A stretch of 64,000 nt of DNA from Bacillus cabrialesii. Lineage in GTDB: Bacteria > Bacillota > Bacilli > Bacillales > Bacillaceae. Of this stretch, positions 44,580 through 52,676 are shown one piece after another. The stretch's first letter is position 1. Every line of letters begins with the position of its first letter. The notes beneath the pieces are model-generated. The model did not search any database. It was not told where the DNA came from and saw only the letters and a list, made by a program, of their open reading frames with translations. The DNA is taken from positions 3,021,001 to 3,085,000 of the forward strand of contig NZ_CP096889.1 of assembly GCF_004124315.2 (NCBI RefSeq), in the 5' to 3' direction. Made by a program: the position numbers and the translations under genes.

Positions 44580-45299
44580 ATGCTTACAAAAGACCAGCTG
44601 CAGCATTTAAAACATGAACTGGAACAAACAAAAAAAGATATCTTAAACCGTTTCAAAGACAATGACCATTTTCAGCTTAACTCAGCCTTTCCTTATGATT
44701 CGTGGGGGGAGCTTTCCGCTTACGACAACCACCCCGGAGATCAGGCGACAGAGCTTTACGAGCGTGAAAAAGACATCGCTCTCGACTTGCATGAGCGAGA
44801 GCATCTCCGGGACATTGAGTATTCATTAAAGGCGATAGAAAACGGTACGTACGGTATATGTGAAGTCAGCGGAAAGGAAATCCCTTACGAACGACTTGAA
44901 GCGCTTCCGACTGCCACAACGCTCGCAGAGTATTCGTCACAGGATGTCGTTTCCAAAGACCGTCCGATCGAAGAGGAAACGCCTTTCGGGCAATTTGAAT
45001 TTGATGATGATGAAGAAATCAGAGCGCCTTATGACAGTGAAGATTCCTATCAGGACGTCGAAAAATACGGAAACTCATCCACACCGCAGGATATGGAAAA
45101 CCCTCCGCTCAGCTATGATGATATGACGATGAACGCTGAAGAAAATATCGGCAATACGGAGTCGTATGAAAATTTCATCGCTACAGATATCACTGGCAAA
45201 GAAATTACAGTTTATCAAAGCAGAGCCCATGAGCGCTATGAGGAAGAACTCGATGAAGAGGGAATCATGACAACATTCGGCGATCTCCACGCCGATTGA
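44580..45299 (+). CDS. yteA: YteA, DksA/TraR-like protein with degenerate zinc finger
   Basis: 239-residue acidic protein of the Bacillus YteA family, sporulation-associated by family annotation. Residues 1-110 resemble DksA/TraR: a coiled-coil (LKHELEQTKKDILNRF..., EREHLRDIEYSLKAIENGTYG) and then ICEVSGKEIPYERLEALPTAT where DksA has its four-cysteine finger. Only one Cys (in GICEVSG) is kept, so zinc binding is unlikely. The C-terminal half is a repetitive acidic tail (EDSYQDVEKYGNS, MNAEENIGNTESYENF). Confidence 0.88.
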   Translation: MLTKDQLQHLKHELEQTKKDILNRFKDNDHFQLNSAFPYDSWGELSAYDNHPGDQATELYEREKDIALDLHEREHLRDIEYSLKAIENGTYGICEVSGKEIPYERLEALPTATTLAEYSSQDVVSKDRPIEEETPFGQFEFDDDEEIRAPYDSEDSYQDVEKYGNSSTPQDMENPPLSYDDMTMNAEENIGNTESYENFIATDITGKEITVYQSRAHERYEEELDEEGIMTTFGDLHAD

Positions 45300-45319
45300 A
45301 CCCCCGGTTATTGGGGGTT
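45299..45319. terminator. Bidirectional terminator between yteA and ytdA
   Basis: AACCCCC/GGGGGTT stem with 7-nt loop; overlaps the last codons of both genes, with TTTT after it on the plus strand. Confidence 0.85.
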
Positions 45320-46126
45320 CTTTTCCGTTGTCAGCATATCGGTAATCAGCTTCAGATAATCCTTTTGCAATCCGATGTCATACCGCTTGCCCTCCAGCAG
45401 TTTTCCGTAAACATCGCATGCCCCGAGTGAAGCTTTAATCGCATCTGTTACTTGCACTTCTCCTCCGGCATCTGCTTTTAAAGTCTTTAGCTCATCAAAA
45501 ATATCCGGTGTGAAAATATAACGTCCTGCTGCCGCAAAATGAGACGGCGGGTTTTGTTTAGGCTTTTCCACAATATCCTGAATGCGATAAAGCCCTTTTT
45601 CAACAGACTCCCCTTTTATCACGCCGTAATGGTGCAAATCCTCCGTTTTTGTTTCTTTTAAGCCGATCACACTGCACTGATATTGCGTATACGCCTCAAT
45701 CATCTGCCCCAAAGCCGGCTGATGAGCGGAAAAGATCAGATCATCCGGCAAAACGACGGCAAAAGGCTCTCCGCCGGCAAATTGCTTTCCAAAAGAAATC
45801 GCATCGCCAAGACCTTTTGCATAAGGCTGCCGCACGTAATGAATCCGTATATCCGGAATGGGATGTTCACTGAGTAAATGCAGTTTATTTCGGGAAGCCA
45901 GAAAAGCTTCAAGCGCCAAAGAGGAATCAAAATAGTCGACAATTAGATTTTTGTGGCTTGATACAACCATCAAAATATCTTCAATGCCTGACTCCTTCAG
46001 TTCTTCGACAATATAATGAATCACGGGCTTAGATCCTACCGGAAACATTTCTTTCGGAATCACCTTCGTCACAGGCAGATTTCTCGTTCCGTATCCGCCG
46101 GCAGGAATGATCGCTTTTTTTATCAT
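45308..46126 (-). CDS. ytdA: YtdA, UTP-glucose-1-phosphate uridylyltransferase paralogue
   Basis: 272-residue GalU/GtaB-type nucleotidyltransferase forming UDP-glucose. N-terminal PAGGYGTRNLPVTKVIPKEM is the nucleotide-binding loop with the conserved Arg and Lys; VVLPDDLIF carries the metal Asp. Diverges from ytcABC, whose first enzyme uses UDP-glucose, suggesting a dedicated sporulation supply. A candidate SigK promoter lies at 46161-46189. Confidence 0.92.
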   Translation of the reverse strand: MIKKAIIPAGGYGTRNLPVTKVIPKEMFPVGSKPVIHYIVEELKESGIEDILMVVSSHKNLIVDYFDSSLALEAFLASRNKLHLLSEHPIPDIRIHYVRQPYAKGLGDAISFGKQFAGGEPFAVVLPDDLIFSAHQPALGQMIEAYTQYQCSVIGLKETKTEDLHHYGVIKGESVEKGLYRIQDIVEKPKQNPPSHFAAAGRYIFTPDIFDELKTLKADAGGEVQVTDAIKASLGACDVYGKLLEGKRYDIGLQKDYLKLITDMLTTEKNPQ

Positions 46127-46160
46127 GTTATTTTCCCCTCAGCTCTTATTTATTACATGA

Positions 46161-46189
46161 TATTCCATGAGCGCACCCCGATGTTTGTC
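46161..46189 (-). promoter_or_regulatory. Candidate SigK promoter of ytdA
   Basis: Minus strand: GACA (46186-46189), 16-bp spacer, CATGGAATA (46161-46169), one mismatch from the SigK -10 CATANNNTA. Consistent with late mother-cell expression known for these coat genes. Confidence 0.4.
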
Positions 46190-46297
46190 CTTTTGAAATT
46201 AGGCGGAAGCAACTGGGCAGAAAGCGGAATCACGAACCAGCCCTTTTTTAATAGGATATTGATATATGACCAGTAATCTTGTAAAGGAGCTCAGGTG

Positions 46298-47584
46298 ATG
46301 AAAATTTGTGTGGTTGGCGCCGGATATGTCGGTTTAACCTTATCAGCGGCACTGGCATCCATCGGGCATGACATGATATGCACAGACAAAGACGTCAAAA
46401 AAATCGAGCAGCTGAAAAATGGAGACATTCCCTTTTACGAGCCTGGGCTTTCTGATGCAGTAAACCATTGCGGCAATCTCTCGTTTTCTACTGAAGTGAA
46501 ATCGAGCATGGAGGAATGTCCCGTCATCTTTATCGCGGTCGGGACCCCTCCGCGTTCGGACGGATCAGCAAATACGAAAGCCCTGCAATCTGTCATCAGC
46601 GATTTGAGCGATGCGATCAGATCGTATAAAACCATCATTACGAAAAGCACTGTTCCGCCCGGGACAAATGAAAACATAGCAAAACAGCTGATTGCCTCCG
46701 GAGTTTCTGAAAGATTATTTAACATCGTATCCAATCCGGAGTTTCTGCGGGAAGGCAACGCCTTGCATGACATGCTTCATCCTGACAAAACGGTTATCGG
46801 TGTTCAGGAAGGAGACCACGTATCGGCAGCAATCGTCAAATCCATTTACAAACCCATTGACACCCCTTATATCATTACAAGCTTAGCAGGAGCAGAGCTG
46901 ATCAAATACGCCAATAACTTCTTCTTAGCAGCCAAAATTTCGTTCATTAACGAAATGGCACGCATATGTGAAGCCTATCAATCAGATATCTCAGATATTT
47001 CCCGCGCCATCGGACTTGACCCGAGAATCGGAGGACACTTTTTGCAGGCCGGCATCGGATATGGCGGCTCTTGTTTTCCAAAGGATCTGCAGGCGCTGCA
47101 ATTCGCCGCCCAGGAACAAAACACGGAGACCTATCTGCTTCAAGCCGTACAGAACATCAATGACACCCAGCTCGGCCTGTATATCAAAAAAATAAAGTCA
47201 TTCTTCGATACACTTCACGGCAAAAAAGCGGCTGTGCTTGGCATTTCCTTCAAACCGCATACTGATGACATCAGGAATTCTCAAGCCGTCAGGCTGATGG
47301 AAAGTCTGACAGAGCTGGGATGTCATGTTCATGCTTATGATCCCGAAGCTGTTCTTCCAGAACATTTGCAGCAACATGCGACTCAGCATTCTCAAGCTTT
47401 TGACGCGATAGAAGAGAGTGACTTTTTATTTTTGGCGACAGAATGGCCTGAATTTTTAGCATTAGATTGGAAAAAGGCTGCAAGCACGATGAAAGGGCGT
47501 CTTGTAATCGACGGACGCAACGTGCTAAAAAAAGAACTACTCGAGGCTTGCGGCCTGATCTGCACGGGAGTTGGCCGCCCATGA
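46298..47584 (+). CDS. ytcA: YtcA, UDP-glucose 6-dehydrogenase
   Basis: 428-residue UDP-glucose/UDP-ManNAc dehydrogenase family enzyme (paralogue of TuaD). NAD loop VVGAGYVGLTLS at the N-terminus, STVPPGTN, PEFLREG, and the catalytic Cys in GYGGSCFPKD. Makes UDP-glucuronate from UDP-glucose. The ATG at 46298 is used (AAAGGAG 8 nt upstream); a GTG directly before it is also in frame. Its stop overlaps the ytcB ATG. Confidence 0.93.
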   Translation: MKICVVGAGYVGLTLSAALASIGHDMICTDKDVKKIEQLKNGDIPFYEPGLSDAVNHCGNLSFSTEVKSSMEECPVIFIAVGTPPRSDGSANTKALQSVISDLSDAIRSYKTIITKSTVPPGTNENIAKQLIASGVSERLFNIVSNPEFLREGNALHDMLHPDKTVIGVQEGDHVSAAIVKSIYKPIDTPYIITSLAGAELIKYANNFFLAAKISFINEMARICEAYQSDISDISRAIGLDPRIGGHFLQAGIGYGGSCFPKDLQALQFAAQEQNTETYLLQAVQNINDTQLGLYIKKIKSFFDTLHGKKAAVLGISFKPHTDDIRNSQAVRLMESLTELGCHVHAYDPEAVLPEHLQQHATQHSQAFDAIEESDFLFLATEWPEFLALDWKKAASTMKGRLVIDGRNVLKKELLEACGLICTGVGRP

Positions 47585-48531
47585 AAATACTCGTTACAGG
47601 AGCAGCGGGATTTATCGGCTCCCACCTCTGCGAAGAATTGCTAAAGGATGAAACACATCACGTTATCGGAATCGACGACTTTATCGGACCGACTCCATTT
47701 TCCTTAAAATTAAAAAACCTTGAAGTCTTGCTGCCAGAAAAACGATTTACGTTCATAAAGGAAAATCTGCTGACAGCAGATCTTTCTCCCTTGCTGGAAG
47801 GAGTGGACGTCATCTATCATTTGGCGGCCATACCCGGTGTCCGCTCAAGCTGGGGCAATCATTTTCACCCATATGCCGCACATAATATACAAGCGCTCCA
47901 AAGGCTCCTTGAGGCATGCCGGGAACATCCGGTTCAAACGTTCGTCTTTGCTTCCACCTCTTCCGTCTACGGCGAAAAACAAGGGAAAGTCAGTGAAGAC
48001 GCGTCGCTTTCCCCTTTGTCCCCGTACGGCGTAACAAAGCTTACGGGCGAAAAGCTTTGCCATGTGTATCAGCAAAGCTTTGGCATTCCAATTGTGATTC
48101 TCCGTTTCTTTACCGTATACGGGCCGAGACAGCGGCCGGACATGGCTTTTCACCGGCTCATCAAGCAGCACCTTCTGCAAAAGCCGCTCACCATATTCGG
48201 CGATGGACAGCAGTCAAGAGATTTCACCTATATTGACGACTGTATCAAAGGCATCACCGCTGTTCTCGGGAAACCCCGCCTTATTGGTGAAACAGTGAAT
48301 ATCGGGGGCGCAGAGCGTGCCTCAGTCTTAAAGATTGTCTCCCTCATTGAAGACATTTCCGGTAAAAAAGCAACACTGCACTTTTCGGACAAAATAGCAG
48401 GGGAACCGAGCAAAACGTGGGCGGATATTTCAAAAGCAAAACAGCTCTTGCATTACGATCCCGCCACGTCCCTAAAGGATGGTTTGGCGAACGAAATCGC
48501 CTATTTATCGTCGCTGTATCAGGGGGAATGA
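47581..48531 (+). CDS. ytcB: YtcB, nucleotide-sugar (UDP-uronate) epimerase
   Basis: 316-residue extended SDR. NAD motif GAAGFIGSH (about 7-15), catalytic SSVYG and YGVTK (Tyr-x3-Lys) around residue 150, RFFTVYGPRQRPDM. Best fit is UDP-glucuronate 4-epimerase, following YtcA in the pathway. ATG at 47581 within the ATGA overlap with ytcA; the longer frame from 47467 lies inside ytcA and is not used. Confidence 0.93.
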   Translation: MKILVTGAAGFIGSHLCEELLKDETHHVIGIDDFIGPTPFSLKLKNLEVLLPEKRFTFIKENLLTADLSPLLEGVDVIYHLAAIPGVRSSWGNHFHPYAAHNIQALQRLLEACREHPVQTFVFASTSSVYGEKQGKVSEDASLSPLSPYGVTKLTGEKLCHVYQQSFGIPIVILRFFTVYGPRQRPDMAFHRLIKQHLLQKPLTIFGDGQQSRDFTYIDDCIKGITAVLGKPRLIGETVNIGGAERASVLKIVSLIEDISGKKATLHFSDKIAGEPSKTWADISKAKQLLHYDPATSLKDGLANEIAYLSSLYQGE

Positions 48532-48533
48532 AA

Positions 48534-49757
48534 ATGAAGCTTGCCTTTATCTGTACAGAAAAGCTGCCGGCGCCCGCGGTACGCGGCGGCGCTATTCAAA
48601 TGATGATTGACGGTGTCACGCCTTATTTCAGCAGCCGGTACGATCTCACCATTTTTTCAATAGAAGATCCATCGCTCCCAAAAAGAGAAACGAAAAACGG
48701 CGTACAATATATCCATCTGCCAAAAGAGCATTACCGCGAGGCGGTAGCCGAGGAGCTGCGAGCCTCTTCCTTTGACCTTATTCATGTGTTCAACAGGCCT
48801 TTAAATGTCTCTTTATATAAAAAAGCCGCACCAAACAGCAAGATTGTTCTGAGCCTTCACAACGAAATGTTTTCTGAAAAAAAGATGACCTTCGCACAAG
48901 GAAAAGAAGTAATCGCCAATGTCTCCATGATCACAACCGTCAGCGAATTTATTAAACAAACCGTCATTGAACGTTTCCCTGAAGCCGAGGACATCACAAA
49001 AGTCGTATATTCCGGCGTTGACATCCGCTCTTATCCGCCTGTCTGGACGATAAAAGGTTCGGCTGTCAGAGAGGCATACCGAAAAAAATACGGCATTGAG
49101 GATAAAAAAGTCATTTTATTCGCCGGCCGTTTAAGCCCGACAAAAGGGCCGCACCTTCTCATCCACAGCATGAAACGGATTTTGCAGCAGCATCCCGACG
49201 CTGTGCTGGTCATAGCAGGCGGGAAGTGGTTCAGTGATGACGGCGAAAACCAATATGTAACCTATCTGCGAAAGCTGGCGCTGCCATACAGAGAGCACGT
49301 GATCTTTACGAAATTCATCCCCGCAGACGACATTCCCAACCTCTTTCTGATGGCGGATGTATTTGTGTGCAGCTCCCAGTGGAATGAACCCCTCGCCCGC
49401 GTGAATTATGAAGCCATGGCAGCAGGAACGCCCTTAATTACCACAAACCGGGGCGGAAACGGCGAGGTCGTAAAACACGAAGTCAACGGCCTCGTTATCG
49501 ACAGCTACAACAAGCCTTCTTCATTTGCGAAAGCAATTGACAGAGCCTTTACTGATCAACAATTAATGAACAAAATCACAAAAAACGGCCGTCACCGTGT
49601 AGAATCTTCATTTACCTTTAACCATGCTGCCAAACGGCTTAATGCCGTTTATGAATCGATTCTGGCACCGGAAAACAAACAATTTCCGCCGCCTTTTCTG
49701 ACGCAAAACCTAGATTTATCATTTATAAACCAGCTTTTTGTGAAAGCAAAATCATAA
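48534..49757 (+). CDS. ytcC: YtcC, GT4 glycosyltransferase of the spore coat
   Basis: 407-residue GT-B fold glycosyltransferase. N-terminal PAVRGGAIQ loop; FAGRLSPTKGPHLLIHSM at the start of the nucleotide-sugar domain; EX7E motif NEPLARVNYEAMAAGTPLI. Close paralogue of CotSA (both start MK-A-I/F-TEKLP-P-VRGGAIQ). GGGGGA upstream of the ATG at 48534. Probable user of the UDP-sugar produced by YtcAB; acceptor unknown. Confidence 0.93.
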   Translation: MKLAFICTEKLPAPAVRGGAIQMMIDGVTPYFSSRYDLTIFSIEDPSLPKRETKNGVQYIHLPKEHYREAVAEELRASSFDLIHVFNRPLNVSLYKKAAPNSKIVLSLHNEMFSEKKMTFAQGKEVIANVSMITTVSEFIKQTVIERFPEAEDITKVVYSGVDIRSYPPVWTIKGSAVREAYRKKYGIEDKKVILFAGRLSPTKGPHLLIHSMKRILQQHPDAVLVIAGGKWFSDDGENQYVTYLRKLALPYREHVIFTKFIPADDIPNLFLMADVFVCSSQWNEPLARVNYEAMAAGTPLITTNRGGNGEVVKHEVNGLVIDSYNKPSSFAKAIDRAFTDQQLMNKITKNGRHRVESSFTFNHAAKRLNAVYESILAPENKQFPPPFLTQNLDLSFINQLFVKAKS

Positions 49758-49763
49758 GGCCTG

Positions 49764-49793
49764 CAGCTCGTGTTTCAATACGGGCTGTTTTTT
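49764..49793 (+). terminator. Terminator after ytcC
   Basis: Stem CAGCTCGT/ACGGGCTG with one G-U pair, followed by six Ts. Confidence 0.85.
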
Positions 49794-49813
49794 CGCTGCA
49801 GGGCACATAAAAA

Positions 49814-49838
49814 AAGGCATAAAGCGATTTTATGCCTT
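49814..49838 (-). terminator. Terminator after ytxO
   Basis: 10-bp stem AAGGCATAAA/TTTATGCCTT, tetraloop, T-run on the minus strand; includes the ytxO stop. Confidence 0.9.
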
Positions 49839-50282
49839 GCGTTTTACAGTATGAGAAAACCATGGAGCTGGTGCTGATTCACTTGGAAGAATGATGATTT
49901 CTACTCTATCATCCTCCGCATGTTCAGGTTCTTCATCCAGTTCTTCATCCAGTTCTTCATCCAGTTCTTCTTCAATTGGCGGCGCTGAACGTTTGGAATC
50001 ATGCTCTTCCTCAAGCTCTCGGATGGTTTCGAATTTCGTTTCTTCATCATCCATGACTTTGCGGTCCGTTTCCTTTTCCTTTTCCTTCTTTTCTTCTTGA
50101 TGTTTGTTCGGTGCATTGTTAGGGAGCTCTCGGATGCTGCCCGCAGCCAAATGCTTCTCTTCTTCTTCCTTCTCGGCTGAGTTTGTGTCATGAGCCTGCC
50201 ATCCCATCGATCCAGGCGGTGTAAATACGAATTGGTCGAGATCGAGTTTAGAAATAGAGGCTTTTTGTCTCGATGACCTCAT
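49830..50282 (-). CDS. ytxO: YtxO, acidic repeat-containing spore coat protein
   Basis: 150-residue, highly charged and probably disordered coat protein, third gene of cotSA-cotS-ytxO. It contains KEKETDRK and EEKKEKEKE charge clusters and a tandem repeat ELDE (EEELDEELDEELDEEPEH, about residues 110-127) encoded by a 12-bp DNA repeat. No enzyme motif. Starts 2 bp after the cotS stop, so translationally linked. A spore-coat role is known for the operon; its molecular job is not. Confidence 0.88.
   Translation of the reverse strand: MRSSRQKASISKLDLDQFVFTPPGSMGWQAHDTNSAEKEEEEKHLAAGSIRELPNNAPNKHQEEKKEKEKETDRKVMDDEETKFETIRELEEEHDSKRSAPPIEEELDEELDEELDEEPEHAEDDRVEIIILPSESAPAPWFSHTVKRKA
49930..49971. 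repeat. 12-bp tandem repeat within ytxO
   Basis: TTCTTCATCCAG repeated three times in full plus a partial fourth unit (plus-strand view), coding ELDE units in ytxO. A likely site of length variation between strains. Confidence 0.9.
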
Positions 50283-50283
50283 G

Positions 50284-51339
50284 TCAATTCGCCTCCCGAT
50301 ACGCTTTTATTTTTTTATACAGCTCCGGCAGTTTATCCAAAAACGCATCTTTGGATTCTTCAACAGAAATCATATTTTGCAGCGCCCAGTTGTACTTCTC
50401 ATCTGACCACGTTTTCTTTTGCTTCAAATAATACTTATGGCCGATTGCACAGAACAGATGCGGAAACGCGAGATCAATCCACAGCACCTCGTACTGTTTC
50501 TCTGTGAGCGGATACACTGCATCATAGGCTGCAAGCAGCTCCACCATGAAATCGATATCCCAGACAGAAAGCTTAACCATGACTTTATTCAGCAGAATGC
50601 GAAGATCTCTTGACGGCAAATCATAGGTAATCGAGTGAAGCTCCTTTAAAAAAGGCTCCCCGTCAATCTCTGTCAAACGCGCCAATGTAAAATCCTGAAA
50701 ACAGAATCCGCCATGTTCATGCGTTTCTTTTGTCCAGTTTTCATACTCTGACTCATCAAGCGCTTGCAGAGCTTCTTTTCCTCTTGCCAGCATTTTATCA
50801 GCGTGTTTTAAGAAAGTTTGCGAAAATAAGTCATCAGGATAAGACGCCGCGATCTGCATATTCCCTTCTAATTCCTGCAGTTTCCACCGGTACAATTTAT
50901 GCCATTTGCCAAGCCTGCTTCTTTTCTTGCTTTCATCTGTGCAAACATATCCTTTTGACGCATGATGAAAATGGCCGGCGAATGACATGACCTTTTTCAT
51001 TTGCTCTGCATCATAGTAAATCATTTCTTTTCCTGTCACTTCGTCATATAAACTGTAAGAGACCTGATCCGTTCCTAAGCAGCTCCCGCCATTTTTTGTT
51101 TGATGAATCGGCGCTACCGGCAGCCCTTTCTCTTGTAAATGGGCATGTGCCTGAGTGATAAAAAGCATCCGCTCCGGTTTCATCTGCGCTTCTTTTAATA
51201 GCTTTGGGCCTTGATCGGTTTGTATCTCCCAGATTTTCCGCCCGCTTTTGTTTGATTTCAGCGCCACATGTTCGATCTGGAACGGATAATAGCTGAGAAT
51301 ATCGGACACAATCTGTTCTTCATGCTCTTTTTGGTACAC
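50284..51339 (-). CDS. cotS: CotS, spore coat protein with kinase-like fold
   Basis: 351 residues from GTG 51339 (AAGGGGTG 7 nt upstream; GTG 51348 also possible). CotS family, related to the aminoglycoside phosphotransferase/choline kinase fold: ATP-site-like GPKLLKEAQ segment, a Brenner-type HGGFCFQDFTLARL in the catalytic-loop position, and YDLPSRDLRILLNKV. The usual HGDxxxxN catalytic Asp is replaced (H-Q-D-F here: FQDF), as in other coat members. Known to assemble in the inner coat with CotSA. Confidence 0.92.
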   Translation of the reverse strand: MYQKEHEEQIVSDILSYYPFQIEHVALKSNKSGRKIWEIQTDQGPKLLKEAQMKPERMLFITQAHAHLQEKGLPVAPIHQTKNGGSCLGTDQVSYSLYDEVTGKEMIYYDAEQMKKVMSFAGHFHHASKGYVCTDESKKRSRLGKWHKLYRWKLQELEGNMQIAASYPDDLFSQTFLKHADKMLARGKEALQALDESEYENWTKETHEHGGFCFQDFTLARLTEIDGEPFLKELHSITYDLPSRDLRILLNKVMVKLSVWDIDFMVELLAAYDAVYPLTEKQYEVLWIDLAFPHLFCAIGHKYYLKQKKTWSDEKYNWALQNMISVEESKDAFLDKLPELYKKIKAYREAN

Positions 51340-51353
51340 TCTGTTCACCCCTT

Positions 51354-52487
51354 CTATCTGTTCTTTTCATACACGCTGAGCAGATTGTCCGCCACCCTCT
51401 GCCAGCCGAATTGGCTTTCTGCCTCTCGACGGCTGTATTTCCCAAGCCGTTCCCGTTTTTCCGAACTGCTGAGCAAATCATTGATATGTTCGGCATATTG
51501 TTTAGGATTTTCAAAATCATGAATGATGTAGCCGTTTTTTCCCTCCTCTATGACCTCTGGATTGCCTCCCCGATTGCTTGTAATAATCGGCAGTCCCGCA
51601 GCCATCGCTTCATAATGCACCCTTGCTAAAGGCTCCTGCCACTGCGAAGAGCACACAAATACATCTGACATGGTATAAAGGCGCGGAATGTCCTTTGGCT
51701 TCACAAATTGAATAAATGTGACATGTTCCTTTTGCATCGCACCCAGAGTATGAAGATGTTTGACATAGTTATTTAACTCGTTGTCTCCAAACCATTTTGA
51801 CCCGATAAATACCATCATGACATCGGGATGCTCCTCGATAATGTCAGGCAGCGCCTGCAATAAAATGTGCGGGCCTTTTACTTTGCTGAGCCGGCCGACA
51901 AACAGGACAATTTTTTTGCCGTGAAGGTCCAGCTCGCTTCTCATATCTTCCCGAGCACGCTGCCCTTCTTTTGTCCAGCGGGGATGGTACGTCTTCAAAT
52001 CCACACCGGAATACACCGTTTTTGTTTTTGATCGGGCTGAAGGAAAACGGCTTGTGATCGTCCGGCCGATATAATCGCTGACCGTAACAATCTGCGCAAC
52101 AGAATCGATGCAAACCTCACCTTCTGCCTGGCTGATTTTATCGTAAGCGAACATTTCGTTGTGAACGCTTAAAATAAAAACAGCGTCTGGCGCCTGTTTC
52201 TTCAGTTTCGGCACCCAGCTTGGGCGATTACAGACATGCACTAGATCAAAACGGCCGTTTTTCAGCTCTTCTCCAACCGCTTCTTCATAACGGTCTTCAT
52301 CCAAGTGAACATAATGGACACCGTCTGCGGTTTCTCTATCAGCGAGATTTGGGTCTTTAATAGAAAACACAGTCACCTCATGTTTTTTGGCAATCAAAGG
52401 GGCAACCGCTTCGAGGTAGATTTGAATGGCGCCTCCTCGAACCGAGGGGACAGGAAGCTTCTCTGTGGCGATCAGTGCTATTTTCAT
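51354..52487 (-). CDS. cotSA: CotSA (YtxN), GT4 glycosyltransferase-like coat protein
   Basis: 377-residue GT-B glycosyltransferase found in the B. subtilis coat. RGGAIQIYLEA at the N-terminus, FVGRLSKVKGPHILLQ, and the EX7E motif QEPLARVHYEAMAAGLPII intact, so it is probably catalytically competent. Paralogue of YtcC (about half identical by eye). GGAGG upstream of the ATG. First gene of cotSA-cotS-ytxO and divergent from cotI. Confidence 0.93.
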   Translation of the reverse strand: MKIALIATEKLPVPSVRGGAIQIYLEAVAPLIAKKHEVTVFSIKDPNLADRETADGVHYVHLDEDRYEEAVGEELKNGRFDLVHVCNRPSWVPKLKKQAPDAVFILSVHNEMFAYDKISQAEGEVCIDSVAQIVTVSDYIGRTITSRFPSARSKTKTVYSGVDLKTYHPRWTKEGQRAREDMRSELDLHGKKIVLFVGRLSKVKGPHILLQALPDIIEEHPDVMMVFIGSKWFGDNELNNYVKHLHTLGAMQKEHVTFIQFVKPKDIPRLYTMSDVFVCSSQWQEPLARVHYEAMAAGLPIITSNRGGNPEVIEEGKNGYIIHDFENPKQYAEHINDLLSSSEKRERLGKYSRREAESQFGWQRVADNLLSVYEKNR

Positions 52488-52593
52488 ACATAGCCTCCAT
52501 TCCTGCGTGATTTTTAACTAGTTAGAATCATGATACGGCTGAACAACCAACTTGTGCGGAATGGGACTGCCCCAAAAACAAAACGGGTAAACA

Positions 52594-52617
52594 ACTATAT
52601 TCTTCTATCAAATATAG
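52594..52617. repeat. Perfect inverted repeat upstream of cotI
   Basis: ACTATATT at 52594-52601 and AATATAGT at 52610-52617, an 8-bp perfect dyad with 8-nt spacer, 60 bp before the cotI start. Could be an operator or a leader hairpin; no regulator with this site is known to me. Confidence 0.6.
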
Positions 52618-52676
52618 TCACATATCTCAATCATTTTTTGCTTTTGATTCATAAGGTAGGAGTAAAACAGGTAAGG

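Noticed and set aside
49930..49971. Short regular repeats that might be a CRISPR array
   Set aside because: Units are 12 bp, contiguous, without spacers, and in frame in ytxO.
49901..50191. Basic 96-codon frame over ytxO
   Set aside because: Lys/Arg-rich shadow of the acidic repeat gene in another frame.
52530..52676. 49-codon N-terminal extension of cotI
   Set aside because: Covers the inverted repeat and AT-rich promoter region and has no ribosome site at 52530.
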